From assembly GCA_025175895.1 (NCBI GenBank), contig CM046008.1:22213255-22277254 (forward strand): 64,000 nucleotides of DNA, read 5' to 3'. The translations under genes and the position numbers were made by a program. The notes beneath the pieces were generated by a model, which worked only from the letters and a program-made list of their open reading frames with translations, searched no databases and was not told where the DNA came from. The stretch is from Wurfbainia villosa. Its lineage: Eukaryota > Streptophyta > Magnoliopsida > Zingiberales > Zingiberaceae. Below, piece by piece: positions 48,853 to 58,611 of the stretch (the first letter of the stretch is position 1; every line of letters starts with the position of its first letter).

Positions 48853-49450
48853 TTTAAGATCTCGAATGTCCATCGATTAATTAATTTACTGACCATTAAT
48901 TAATCAACATCTAACTCCATGAGTAGTACCACTCAACCTTTTCATCATGTCGGACCAAGTCCACCTGCAAGGTTTACATGATGAACCTTATGAGCTCCTC
49001 AAGGGGACATCATAATTCTAATATATAGGACACGATTTCCTCTTATAATCAACGACACACCATATAAATAATATCATCTCTCAACTTACCGAGCATATCG
49101 ATTTAATCTATAAATATCACCCATTGGTAAATTAAAGAGATGAATACCAAGTATATGTGCCCATTATTATATCGGGATTAAGAGCATGTACAAAATAATA
49201 TCTGATGTCCGATTCGATTATGTAGTCAGCAATAAATCAAATCACCTCTAAGTCGGTCCTGCTCAATACAAACAAAGTGCACTAGTGTGATTCTATGGTC
49301 AAGACAAACCAATACCAAATCACACTACAACCATTCCGATGGTTTGCCTAAAGCCATACATCTGATTCCCCTTCCCTCCACATGCCTATCAAAGCTCTCG
49401 CTAGAAGGGCCTTAATGAAAAGGGTCTGCCAGATCATCCTCTGATGCAAT
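48853..49450 (-). other. Copia b pol tail and 3' untranslated region
   Basis: On the minus strand the pol tail DDLADPFHEGP (a version of the usual DPLTKPL ending) is at about 49440-49400. Beyond it I see no gene to 48853. At about 49322-49357 the sequence resembles part of LTR a (34022-34065), so the LTR boundaries of these two families may have shifted relative to each other. Confidence 0.5.
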
Positions 49451-49882
49451 CTAGGCGACAACAATTTCTACCTCCTTTACGATTTCTCGTATCAGGTGGT
49501 ACTTGCGCTCTATGCATTTACTTACCTTATGGGCTTGTGGTTCCTTCGAGTTTGCAACTGCACCATTATAATAAATTGTGATAGTTCTGGGCAAACCAGG
49601 AATCACATCCAAGTCCATCAGGAAGTTCCTGAGCCACACAACTTTTTTGGCCGCCTTAGAGGCTGCCACATACTCAGCTTCCATGGTAGAGTCCGCCACA
49701 CATTTCTTCTTGACTCTCCTCCATACAATGGCTCCACCTCCCAAAGTAAACACAAAACTTGAGGTAGACTTACTGTTATCCCTATCAGATTGGAAGTTGG
49801 AATCCGTGTAACCCACAGGGAGTAATTGGTCTGCCCGGTAAACTAGCATATAATCCCTCGTCCTTCTCAGGTACTTCAATAT
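49451..49882 (-). pseudogene. Copia RNase H, element b
   Basis: Opens at KYLRRTRDYMLVYRAD, followed by GYTDSNFQSDRDNSKSTSSF (first catalytic Asp), ADSTMEAEYVAASKAAKKV (Glu), and IIYYNGAVANSKEP-like sequence where the usual CDN has become YYNG, losing a conserved Asp. It ends HKVSKCIERKYHLIREIV. The frame is open for about 140 codons, but the substitution suggests decay. Confidence 0.82.
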
Positions 49883-50287
49883 TGATGAAACTCGGCTTCA
49901 TATTAACTTCAAAGCTTGTTGTAAGAAGTAGGAGAATGGTGAAACTTAGCTTTGGTATGAACTTCAAAGCTTGTTAAGAGGGAAGGAGGAGAATACATGA
50001 ATGTTTTTCCTTAAGAATGAAAGCAAGCATACAAAGGGGGTTTTATAGGGTTACATGCTCTTAATGAGCTTTGCATGAAAAAAAACCATCGTTGGAAGAA
50101 TAAGACCATTGCCTACTTTTGAGCATCAAAACCTTTTTGCATGTTGCATTTAATGAGCCTCCTTGCATTGATTAGTTTTGTCTTCTTGCATGGTGACTTG
50201 CATGTTGCATTTAATGAGCCTCCTTGCATTGATTTGTTTTGTCTTCTTGCATGATGGCTTGTCTTGATTATTGATTAACTTTCAACA
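49883..50287 (-). repeat. 3' LTR of copia element c (405 bp)
   Basis: On the minus strand it begins TGTTGAAAGTTAATC and ends GAGTTTCATCA. A polypurine tract precedes it and a TATA box (TATAAAA, 50041-50047) lies inside. It contains a direct repeat of GCAAGGAGGCTCATTAAATG (about 50147 and 50210). Flanking copia b sequence at 49878-49882 is AATAT, the expected target duplication whose partner is not visible. Confidence 0.78.
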
Positions 50288-50299
50288 CTCCCCCTCAAG
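50288..50299 (-). other. Polypurine tract of copia c
   Basis: CTTGAGGGGGAG on the minus strand, adjacent to the LTR start. Confidence 0.82.
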
Positions 50300-50663
50300 T
50301 TAGGTGCGTACATGTCAATGGCACCTAACTTGTCAAGGATGTTCTTCATATGTTGAGTAGTGGTAACCTTAGTAAAGATATCTGCTGGTTGATCTTGTCC
50401 GTTGATATGATGAGCGATGATGATCTTTTCATCAATCTTCTCCCTAATGAAGTGGCAATCCACTTCAATGTGCTTGGTTCTTTCATGAAATACTGGATTT
50501 GTTGCAATGTGAATGGCTGACTGATTGTCACAGTATAATCTGATTGGGGAACTGACGGGGAACCCCAACTCTTCAACTAAGGCTTTTAGCCATATGAGTT
50601 CACTTGTGGCTGTCGCCATTGCTCTGTATTCTGCTTCAGCACTGGATCTTGACACGACAGATT
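50300..50663 (-). pseudogene. Copia c RNase H, C-terminal part
   Basis: From the solo LTR boundary downward: SRSSAEAEYRAMATATSEL (catalytic Glu), RLYCDNQSAIHIATNPVFHE (catalytic Asp), RTKHIEVDCHFIREK and DQPADIFTK, then a tail LDKLGAIDMYAPNLRGSVES and stop. All these motifs are intact. The N-terminal half lies beyond the solo LTR at 52755-52894, in a compatible frame. Confidence 0.88.
50659..50663 (+). repeat. Target site duplication AGATT, left copy
   Basis: AGATT directly precedes TGTTAGTAAT and recurs at 52755-52759 directly after CCCAACA. Confidence 0.88.
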
Positions 50664-52754
50664 TGTTAGTAATATATGAGAGATGTCCTAAGGCAATCGC
50701 CTTATGTATGAACCATTTATATGATAAATGAAGATTCACTATTTGAGTATACATGTTTTATGTATTTGATTGGATCTTAAACTCATTTACTGAATGTCCA
50801 CGATACGATTCACAGCATGAGAGAATTTGTGATTGGATCACAACTAGTGAGTATCTCTACATGTGTAATTGTGATGTATCGGAATTATCCCTAGTCGATG
50901 AATTGATGGATTTGGATACCATCAGTGCATCGAGTGACGAGGTATACTCCTTGGTGTATCCAAGCGGTGATTCTCCGGAGAACATAGTGATGTCCGAGTT
51001 AATCGTGGATGCTAGTTATGGTAACTAGTTCATTGGAGTGACCACGGTAGTAAGACTTCATATGGTTCTCTGCATATATAGATATGTCAATGAAGTTCTT
51101 CTGGCTTAAGTGCGATGTTCCTTTGACTTGCGGTATTCAAGTCATCTTGATCATAGAGACTTATGCTTTGACATCTTAAGCAAACATCTCTAAGGAGATG
51201 TGGACCCGGGATGATTGGGTATAAGTCGAAGTGATCGAAGGTGTTTGAATAGCCTATAAAGGATTCACCACTCCTTGCGAGGAGATATATACCCATGACC
51301 TCTCGTCGGATTGTTACTAAAGTCTTTGGCCAAAGCATTACAAGTTTAGAGTAAGGTACTCTTCGATACATGTGGAGTAACTAGAATCCGTAGGACGATG
51401 AAATGATACTTGGGCTAGGTGTGACGTAGTCAGCCTAGTGGGGACTGACACAATAGACCATGTCCTGAACCAAGTGGGTATAAGATGAGTGAAGGGAATG
51501 GGGCACGATTCATTCGAGCTACTGAAGGGTTCGAAATAGTTCGGATCAACGTTGATCTTTTATTGCGTTAATTGGGGATCATGATGTACTACTAGGTGCC
51601 ACTCATGATCGTTCTATAATTAATGGTTAATTATAGGCGACCAACATAAACCGAGAACCTATTTGGTCACCGCGCGCAGCGTAATCCGAAGGATTTAAAA
51701 CGAGCTTGAGAATGGGATTCTCAGACCGAGAGAAACTAGGTTTGGTTGGACCAAACATAAAGCGAGCATGAAATCATTTCAGTCGCAATGGAAGCGTGGA
51801 TGGGCCGAGTCTTATGAAGACGTAATGGATGAACCAAAATGGTTTGGTTCTAATCCAATGGATGAGAATAAACCAAAGGGTTTGGTTTATTTTAAACGAA
51901 TGAACCAAAGGTTGGTTCGGTTCGTTTTAACTTAAAATAAACCATCATGATTTGGTTTATTTTAACTTATCTTAATGGAGCGGGTTAACGGGCCTAATCG
52001 TTATGATCAAATAACCATTAAGAGAATTAGTTCTCTATAAAAGAGGGCTTAAGGGATTGTTAAGCCCTAATCCAAAACCCTTGCCCTAAGGTTGCCGCCC
52101 ACCTCATCCTTGGAGATTTCGGCGCCAACCCTAGGTGTCTTGCCACTTGTTGTGCCGTCATCATCTCCTTGGCGTCAAGCTAGCGGTGAACCCTCGGCGA
52201 CCCTCGATGATCTTCCTAGGCCTCGGTGAAAAGGTGAGCACTTGGCTTCTGGATTTGGCCGGCGCCTATCCTCCACCAAGCTGTCGATTTTACATGTTCT
52301 TCTTCGTCGGAGGCGTCGTTTGGGCGGCGGTTAGAGCTCGGCAGGCTAACTTACCGGGGATTCGATCTCCGGTAATCCTCTGAGGTGGAGGACGAAGGAT
52401 TCGTCAATTGGTTGATGAATACCTCTCCGGAGAAGCGAGTTTTGAGAACTCGTATTAGGATCCGAATTTGGATTTGGATCGTGATCGTCTCTCGATCACG
52501 TCGTCTTCAACACGAGGCTAGTAACCGTGGTAAAGTCATCAAGGAAGCGTCGAGTTCGGCGTGGTATAACATAGATAAATTTCCTTTTATTGCAAATTTA
52601 AATTTACCGTTATGTCTACACTTGTTGTAATATGCATGCGTGTGTTGTGTGTGTTGTAATAAATATAGATTTATTATTTTTATTGCTTCCGCTGTGCTCA
52701 TGTTTACGAAACGTGATCGAACACACACACGCCGCGGTGCCGGAAACCCAACAA
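50664..52754 (+). repeat. Solo LTR (2091 bp) inside copia c RNase H
   Basis: Begins TGTTAGTAATATATGAGAG, ends CCGGAAACCCAACA, and is flanked by perfect 5-bp duplications. It holds no protein domain, primer site or polypurine tract, so it is a solo LTR left by LTR-LTR recombination. TATAAAA at 52036-52042 is the probable promoter element. Its start and end resemble LTR e. Orientation is taken from the TATA box and the similarity to LTR e. Confidence 0.85.
52036..52042 (+). promoter_or_regulatory. TATA box in solo LTR
   Basis: TATAAAA followed by GAGGGCTTAAGGG, about 720 bp before the LTR end. In an intact element this would start transcription. A solo LTR can still act as a promoter, but nothing downstream here is a gene. 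Confidence 0.5.
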
Positions 52755-53255
52755 GATTGTCTCTTACTTTTCCAAGACACCAAATTTCCTCCAACAAACA
52801 TACAATATCCTGTTGTTGATCTTCTATCTTTGTGATCTCCTGCCCAATCTGCATCACAATATCCCACGATTTCTGTATTATGGTTATTCCTCATCCAGAT
52901 TTCTTTTCCTTGTGTCCCTCACAAATAGTGAAGGATTCTCTCTGCTGCCTTCCAATGACTCTCCTTTGGTGCATGCATGTTTTGGCTAATTTGATTTACT
53001 GCATATGAAATATCCGGACGAGTAATGGTTAGGTAAATCAATTTACCTACTAACCTTTGGTATTGTTGAATGTCCTCCCATGGATTTCCATCATCATTTC
53101 CTTTCTTAGATGTGAAGTAGGGGCTACTAGCTGGTTTTGCTCCAAGTTTTCCAGTTTCCTGTAAGAGATCAAGTGTATACTTCCGTTGGGATAGAACTAG
53201 TCCATTAGGAGAGTAGGCTAGTTCTATACCTAGAAAGTACTTTAGTTTTCCTATA
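52755..53255 (-). pseudogene. Copia c RT C-terminus and RNase H N-terminal part
   Basis: Reading down from 53255: KLKYFLGIE-like RT end, then QRLVGKLIYLTITRPDISYA, HMAPKESHW-like sequence, then RNase H with GYCDADWAGDHKDRRSTTGY (first catalytic Asp), CMFVGGNLVSWKSKRQ and the AGATT target site. A TGA stop near 52923 and frame changes upstream show decay. It is cut off at about 53255 by a truncated gypsy LTR. Confidence 0.8.
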
Positions 53256-53424
53256 TGTTTACATGTTATGTTTGCTTATGTTATATATGTTTACATGTTA
53301 TGTTTGCTTATGTTATATATGTTTACATGTTATGTTTGCTTATGTTACATATGTTTACATGTTATGCTTGCTTATGTTATATATGTTTACATGTTATGCT
53401 TGCTTATGTTTGGTATGTTTACAT
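53253..53424 (+). repeat. 32-bp tandem repeat in gypsy LTR
   Basis: About five copies of a 32-bp unit containing TTTACATGTTATG and TTGCTTATGTTATA; later copies diverge slightly. It sits at the broken left end of the 5' LTR. The encoded Cys/Tyr/Leu-rich open frames in all three phases are by-products of the repeat. Confidence 0.9.
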
Positions 53425-53904
53425 GAATGTTATGCTTATATGTGTTATATGATCATGTCACTACTCTATGCTTGATGTTGATGTATGATTTTTGTGAGTA
53501 GGACATCTTACTAAGCCTATGTGCTTATAGTTTATGTTCCCTAGTACTGCAGATAAGGGTAAAGCGTGGATAAACTAAAGGGAGCAGCAGGAGGGGCAAA
53601 GTGTGTGTGGTAGTGGCATGGTGGAGGAGATCTGTTATGTTCTTTATGCATGTTTTCCCTAAGATGATTTTGTTTATGGACTTGAACTAAGCACTAAGTA
53701 CTTATGAAATAATGATGCATGCGCTATGTTAAGAAGAAGTATCTATGAAATGACGATGCATGTTTATGTTTAAAAGAAAAAAAAATATGTCTAAAGTCTT
53801 CCGCTGTAAGAAGTACGATATGTGTAGTCTTCCGCTGTAATGTATGTATGTACGGTCGCGTCACGCGCCGCCCCTCTGGACCCTTGGAAAGGGCGGGCGT
53901 GACA
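53256..53904 (+). repeat. Truncated 5' LTR of the gypsy element
   Basis: The last about 650 bp of an LTR, ending GGGCGGGCGTGACA right before the primer site. The left end begins in the 32-bp repeat, inside copia c. The 3' LTR of the same element is cut elsewhere, so the two share little alignable sequence. Confidence 0.75.
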
Positions 53905-53907
53905 GGT

Positions 53908-53919
53908 TGGTATCAGAGC
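53908..53919 (+). other. Primer binding site of the gypsy element
   Basis: TGGTATCAGAGC, perfect, 3 bp after the LTR end. Confidence 0.9.
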
Positions 53920-54142
53920 AGATCTGTCTTTCCACTACACACACATCAAGCTGTAAATCCTGCCGCTCCAAGTAAGAATTTCTATGCCTACTTTATTTCT
54001 TTCATGTATGATAACAAATGTCTCTAGCTTAAATATGCATGAAAATATGTATGATAACCTTATGCTAGCTTTTAGTTTAACTATGCATAGGTAAATGAAC
54101 GATAATCTTATACTAGCCTTACTCTAATATATGAAGATAAAC

Positions 54143-54192
54143 ATGACTGGGAGACGTAGTAATAGAGTCGATAAGACAGTATTTCGCTCTCC
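54143..54192 (+). pseudogene. gag: Gypsy gag start joined to RT by deletion
   Basis: ATG at 54143 opens MTGRRSNRVDKT, a plausible gag N-terminus about 225 bp after the primer site. Within about 15 codons the sequence becomes RT (SPWGAP region). A gypsy element would normally have over 2 kb of gag, protease and RT N-terminus here. The RT frame is reached only after a one-base shift at CCATGGGAGC. Confidence 0.6.
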
Positions 54193-56226
54193 ATGGGAGC
54201 TCCAGTATTGTTGGTAAAGAAGAAAGACTGGTCTATGCGAATGTGCATAGACTACCGAGCGCTAAATAATGTGACGATCAAGAATAGGTACCCTTTACCA
54301 TGGATTGACGACCTGTTCGATCAGTTAAAGGGTGCCACCGTCTTCTCTAAGATTGACCTGAGGTCTGGCTATCATCAAGTAAAAGTGAAATCAGATGATA
54401 TACCAAAGACGGCCTTCCGGACAAGATACGAACATTACGAGTTCGTAGTTATGCCCTTCGGAGTGACGAATGCACCTGATCTGTTCATGGATTTGATGAA
54501 TGGGGTATTCTCGGCATTTCTCGACAAATTTGTAATCGTTTTCATCGACGACATACTGATATATTCGAGAACCCCAAAAGAGCACGCAGAACACCTGAAT
54601 GTGGTATTACAGATTCTTCGGGAAAAGCAGCTGTATGCAAAGTTCTCCAAATGCGAGTTCTGGCTCGAACAAGTATCATTTTTGGGTCATGTTATATCCA
54701 AGCACGGAGTGATGGTAGACCCAATAAAGATTGAAGCCGTGAGTAACTGGAACCGACCAAAGAATGCCAGCGAGATCAGAAGCTTTCTTGGGCTAGCAAG
54801 CTACTACAGGAAGTTTGTAGAGAACTTCTCTAGGATTGCAGCCCCTATGACAATCCTCACCAGAAAGAACAAGAAATATGAATGGACGGACGCCTACGAG
54901 AGGAGTTTCACAGAATTAAAAAGGAGGCTGACCAGCGTTCCAATCCTTGCTCTTCCGGATAGTAACGAAGGCTTCGACATGTACAGTGACGCTTCCAAGT
55001 TGGGACTCGGAGCTGTACTCATGCAGAATGGCAAGGTCATTGCCTACTCCTCTAGGCAACTCAAGGAACATGAAAGGAATTATCCCACCCACGATTTAGA
55101 GCTAGCGGTCGTGGTCTTTGCTCTCAAAACATGGAGGCATTATCTATATGGAGCTCAGTGTAGGTTTTATACAGACCACCAGAGTCTGAAATATTTCTTC
55201 ACACAGAAGGACCTGAACATGAGACAACGCAGATGGCTCGAGCTCGTCAAGGATTATGACTGCGAGATCTTCTACCATCCGGGAAAAGCAAACAAGGTGG
55301 CTGATGCACTCAGCAGGAAGTCCTGCGCCACCTTGATGTCTCTATCATTGTTATCTCGGCACTTAGAAAAGGAGATTATGCGTTACGGGGTTGAAATCAT
55401 TTTCGGACAGCTCTCGACCATGACGATAGCACCGACGCTGTTCGATGATATATTGGAAAAGCAAGCCCGTGACCCAAGCATTCAGAGGATCAAGCAAGAG
55501 GTTCTGGAAGGAAAGGATGATGGGTTTCGTATCTCTGATAGTGGAGTACTCTACCTCAGGGATCGCTTGTGTATTCCCGATGATCCAGGATTACGGAAGA
55601 AGATATTTGAGGAAGCTCACGGAACTCCTTATGCGATGCATCCTGGAACCACCAAGATGTACCAAGACCTGAAAGGAAAATTCTGGTGGTTCGGAATGAA
55701 AAGAGATGTGACTCAGTATGTCAGTACCTGCCTGACCTGCCAAAGGGTTAAAGCAGAATACCAGAGGCCTGGGGGAACATTGCAGCCGATCCAGATTCCA
55801 AAATGGAAATGGGAGGATATTTCTATGGATTTCATCTCAGGATTGCCTAAGACGACAAACGGATATGATGCTATATGGGTAATTGTGGACAGATTGACGA
55901 AGTCTGCCCATTTCTTAGCCATCAAGATGACCTATTCGACTGAGCAACTGGCTCAATTATATGCTAAAGAAATTATTAGATTACATGGGATTCCTAAGAC
56001 CATCATTTCTGACAGAGATGGTCACTTTATTTCCCATTTCTGGGAGTGTGTTCAGAAGGCACTTGGCACGGCTATTCGCCTTCCATCCTCGATGGAGAAA
56101 AGAGTAAATCAAGCATCGAGGATATGCTACGAGCTTGCGCCCTGGATTTCAAAGGTAGCTGGTGTCGATATTTATGCTTGGCAGAATTCGCCTACAATAA
56201 TAGCTACCAAGCTACTATTGGAATGA
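54193..56226 (+). pseudogene. pol: Gypsy RT - RNase H - integrase (677 codons, N-terminus deleted)
   Basis: Ty3/gypsy pol. RT: MRMCIDYRALN (15-25), KIDLRSGYHQ (53-62), VMPFGVTNAP (86-95), catalytic FIDD (117-120). RNase H: D266 (YSDAS), E303, D328 (TDHQ) and D371 (ADALS) are all present. Integrase: H476, H483, C513 and C516 make the zinc domain; D546 (SMDFISG) and D607 (SDRDG) are the first two catalytic residues. From about residue 628 the frame is wrong: short deletions remove the segment around the third acidic residue, and the last about 50 residues are out of register. The ATG used here is only the first in-frame Met inside RT, not a natural start. Confidence 0.9.
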
Positions 56227-56786
56227 CACCCTACGAGGCTCTATACGGGAGGAAATATAGATCTCTATATCTTTGATGCGAGGGTGGTGAAAAGAAAGGG
56301 ATGGGACTCGGACTTCATTGTGACACCACCCGAGCTATCCAAGAATTGAAGCGCTCGAGGTAAAGAGCTATGCGGATATCTGGCGTTAGAATTGTCGGGG
56401 ACACAGTATTCTCAAAGTGGCCCCTATGAAGGAGTGATGAGATTCGGAAGGAAGGGTAAGTTATGTGGGAATCCGATATTGCAGTGTTGGCAAGGTAGCT
56501 TACAACCTCGAGATGTGTTTCGATGCTCAAGAAATGTATTTCCAATGCGGACCAAGTGATCGAGCCACAAACAGTGCAAGTTCAAGAGGACCTGAGTTAT
56601 TAAAGTCGGCCTATCCAGATACTAGACCGAGAAGTCAAGAGACTAAGGAACAAAGAGGTGCCCTTAGTAAAGGTCCTGTGGCAAAATCAGCAGTGCAGAA
56701 GCTACAGGAGCGAAGAGGACATGAAATAGAAGTACCCAGAATTGTTCTAAGTTTTGGGGACGAAACTTTTAAAAGGTATGAAGGAT
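56085..56786 (+). pseudogene. Gypsy integrase C-terminus and chromodomain-like end, frame-broken
   Basis: Resumes in another frame with EDMLRACALDFKGSW, LAEFAYNNSYQATIGMTPYE and ALYGRKYRS (up to 56276). Then frame shifts multiply: VGKVAYNLE-like (about 56480), HNVF-like, DLSY (about 56595) and VPLVKVLWQNQ (about 56670-56700), followed by EDMKXXYPEL. The latter two match the group II chromodomain end of Del/Tekay elements. It ends in the FGDETF region before the polypurine tract. Confidence 0.75.
56771..56786 (+). other. Polypurine tract before 3' LTR of gypsy
   Basis: AAAAGGTATGAAGGAT abuts TGTAACACCC. It is purine-rich but interrupted, so only a probable tract. Confidence 0.55.
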
Positions 56787-58111
56787 TGTAACACCCGTAA
56801 AATTTCTAGCAATTTTACAAGAATTTTTGGCATGATTATAATGGTGTGGGCTCTTTCAAAAATAAAAGAAAATGAGCCAAAAAGGATGCAAGGCCTAGGA
56901 ATTGAACCCCAAACCTCTAGAGATAGCTAAGCCCTAAAGATGCATCCAATAACCAGAAGCCTAGCAGGGTTGTACTATTAGAGGAATATGGGAAATTATA
57001 GTTAGGGGTAAGGGAGACTAAGGGACACTTCAAGTGAATAAATAGGGGGAATGAGGAGACATGAGTGGTTAATTGCTTTCCTCTCCTTCTCATCTTCTTC
57101 CTCACCGAAATCCATTCCTCCCCCTTTTCATCCTTTGTCTAAAACCCATCCAAGCAAGAGGAAGGCTAAGTTGGCATCCCTTAGGTTATCTTCCAACCAA
57201 AAAGCAAAGCGAAGGATGTAAGTATCCCCCTCACCTGCGTACAAGTAGTTTTCGATTGATGTATTTGTGTTAATCCTCTTGAAACCATTCGGCCAAGACC
57301 TTATTTGAGTTTTTCCATGAAGATCCATGCCATATCTTGTATGAACATGATTAAGATAGGATGCTAGATGGATTAGGTTAAGTGTTTGACCTTAAACACC
57401 CAAGGGACCATTCGGCCAAGACCTTGTTTGAGCTTTCCATGAAGATCCATGCCATATCTTGTATGAACATGATGAAGATAGGATGCTAGATGAATTAGGT
57501 TAAGTGTTTGAACTTTTATGACCTTTAAAACCATTCGGCCAAGCCACTCTAAACCCCTATATGTTCTTTTATGCCATGCTATAGCCAAGTTCATGCTATG
57601 TTTTGATAGTAAAAGAAGATAACATGAAGTTTGGTTAACCTAGATTTAAGTGGATGAACTTCTAAGCCTTGGACCATTCGGCCAAGCCACTTTAGACCCC
57701 TATGTGTGTTCTTTTATGCCATGTTTAGATGAGCTTAGGCTAAGTTTTGATGCTAGATGAAGATAACATGTTCTATGCTTGGTTTCAAATGAGTTTATGC
57801 CATGTTCGATGTTAAAAGAAGATAACATGTTCTATGCCAAGATAAGTTCATGCTATGTTTTGATGGTAAATGAAGATAACATGTTGTTTGGTTAACCTAG
57901 ATTTAAGTGGATGAACCTTAAGCCCTAATTTGTTCTATGCCATGTTTGATTGAGTTCATGATGACTTTTGATGATAGATGAAGGTAACATGTTGTTGGTT
58001 AACCTAGAGTTAAGTGGTTGAGCCTCATGTCCTTTAAACCCATTCGGCCAAGGTTTAATTAAAACCCTAAGTGCCCTCCCATGCCATGCTTTATGTGTTA
58101 AAGAACTAACA
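56787..58111 (+). repeat. 3' LTR of the gypsy element, truncated
   Basis: Begins TGTAACACCCGTAAAATTTC. It is related to 62653-64000 (TGTAACACCCAAAAATTT; the later CCAAGCGAAGGATGTAAG-type segment). It includes repeated CATTCGGCCAAG blocks (about 57288, 57409, 57532, 57675, 58043), with surrounding AACATGATGAAGATAGG variants about 120-150 bp apart. At about 58111 it is joined to an inverted fragment of the array LTR family. Confidence 0.8.
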
Positions 58112-58611
58112 TGTGGTCAACATGATCAGAACATACCACAATACAATATACATAATATGCGGCCTCAGGCCAGCAACCAAAATAAGTAAAAGATCTAAAA
58201 CATCAAGACCTACCCCTTCTGCCATCTGAGCAGGAACATACAACCAAAACAAACTGAATTAAGTCCACAAGGACTTATATAACCAAAACATCCACCGGTA
58301 TACAATCCAAACATAAATCCTAAACATATCCTCTAATAAAATCCCAATCCATAAAACTAATAACCAAAACCATAAGATCAATAAATCCTATCCACTTCGA
58401 CGAAGGGGGTTGGCAACTGGACTCTCCTGATAGCTTCATCCTAAAATAAATATAAAACAACGGGGTAAGTTCAAAGAACATAGCGGATATTAGTCGATAT
58501 GAATAAAAAGATATAGCTAACAATACTAATCATGCCAGTACAGTCTCATATATATGGTAAGCAAGAAATAAATGCAAAAGGACTGCTCACCTGAATCTCC
58601 TACCCTGATAT
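58112..58611 (-). repeat. Inverted fragment of the array-family LTR
   Basis: The reverse complement matches positions equivalent to about 60885-61450 of LTR E (AGGGTAGGAGATTCAGGTGA through the GTTGACC segment). It lies head to head with LTR E, sharing its ATAT boundary. It is about 500 bp with no terminal TG or CA of its own. Confidence 0.8.

Larger units (their letters stand above)
47433..49882 (-). mobile_element. Copia element b, 3' part, minus strand
   Basis: Reading downward: RNase H (49882-49451), pol tail, 3' untranslated region, polypurine tract and 3' LTR (48838-47433). The upstream part is cut at 49882 by the LTR of copia c. Confidence 0.8.
53256..58111 (+). mobile_element. Del/Tekay-like gypsy element with internal deletion
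   Basis: Truncated 5' LTR (53256-53904), primer site, a gag start joined to RT, RNase H, integrase, a broken chromodomain-type end, polypurine tract and 3' LTR (56787-58111, itself cut). Gag, protease and the RT N-terminus are absent, so it is a deletion derivative. It is the best-preserved coding element in the window. Confidence 0.85.

Noticed and set aside
53255..53475. Overlapping Cys/Leu/Tyr-rich open frames that look like membrane peptides
   Set aside because: They are translation of the 32-bp tandem repeat in all three phases; no start context or relatives.
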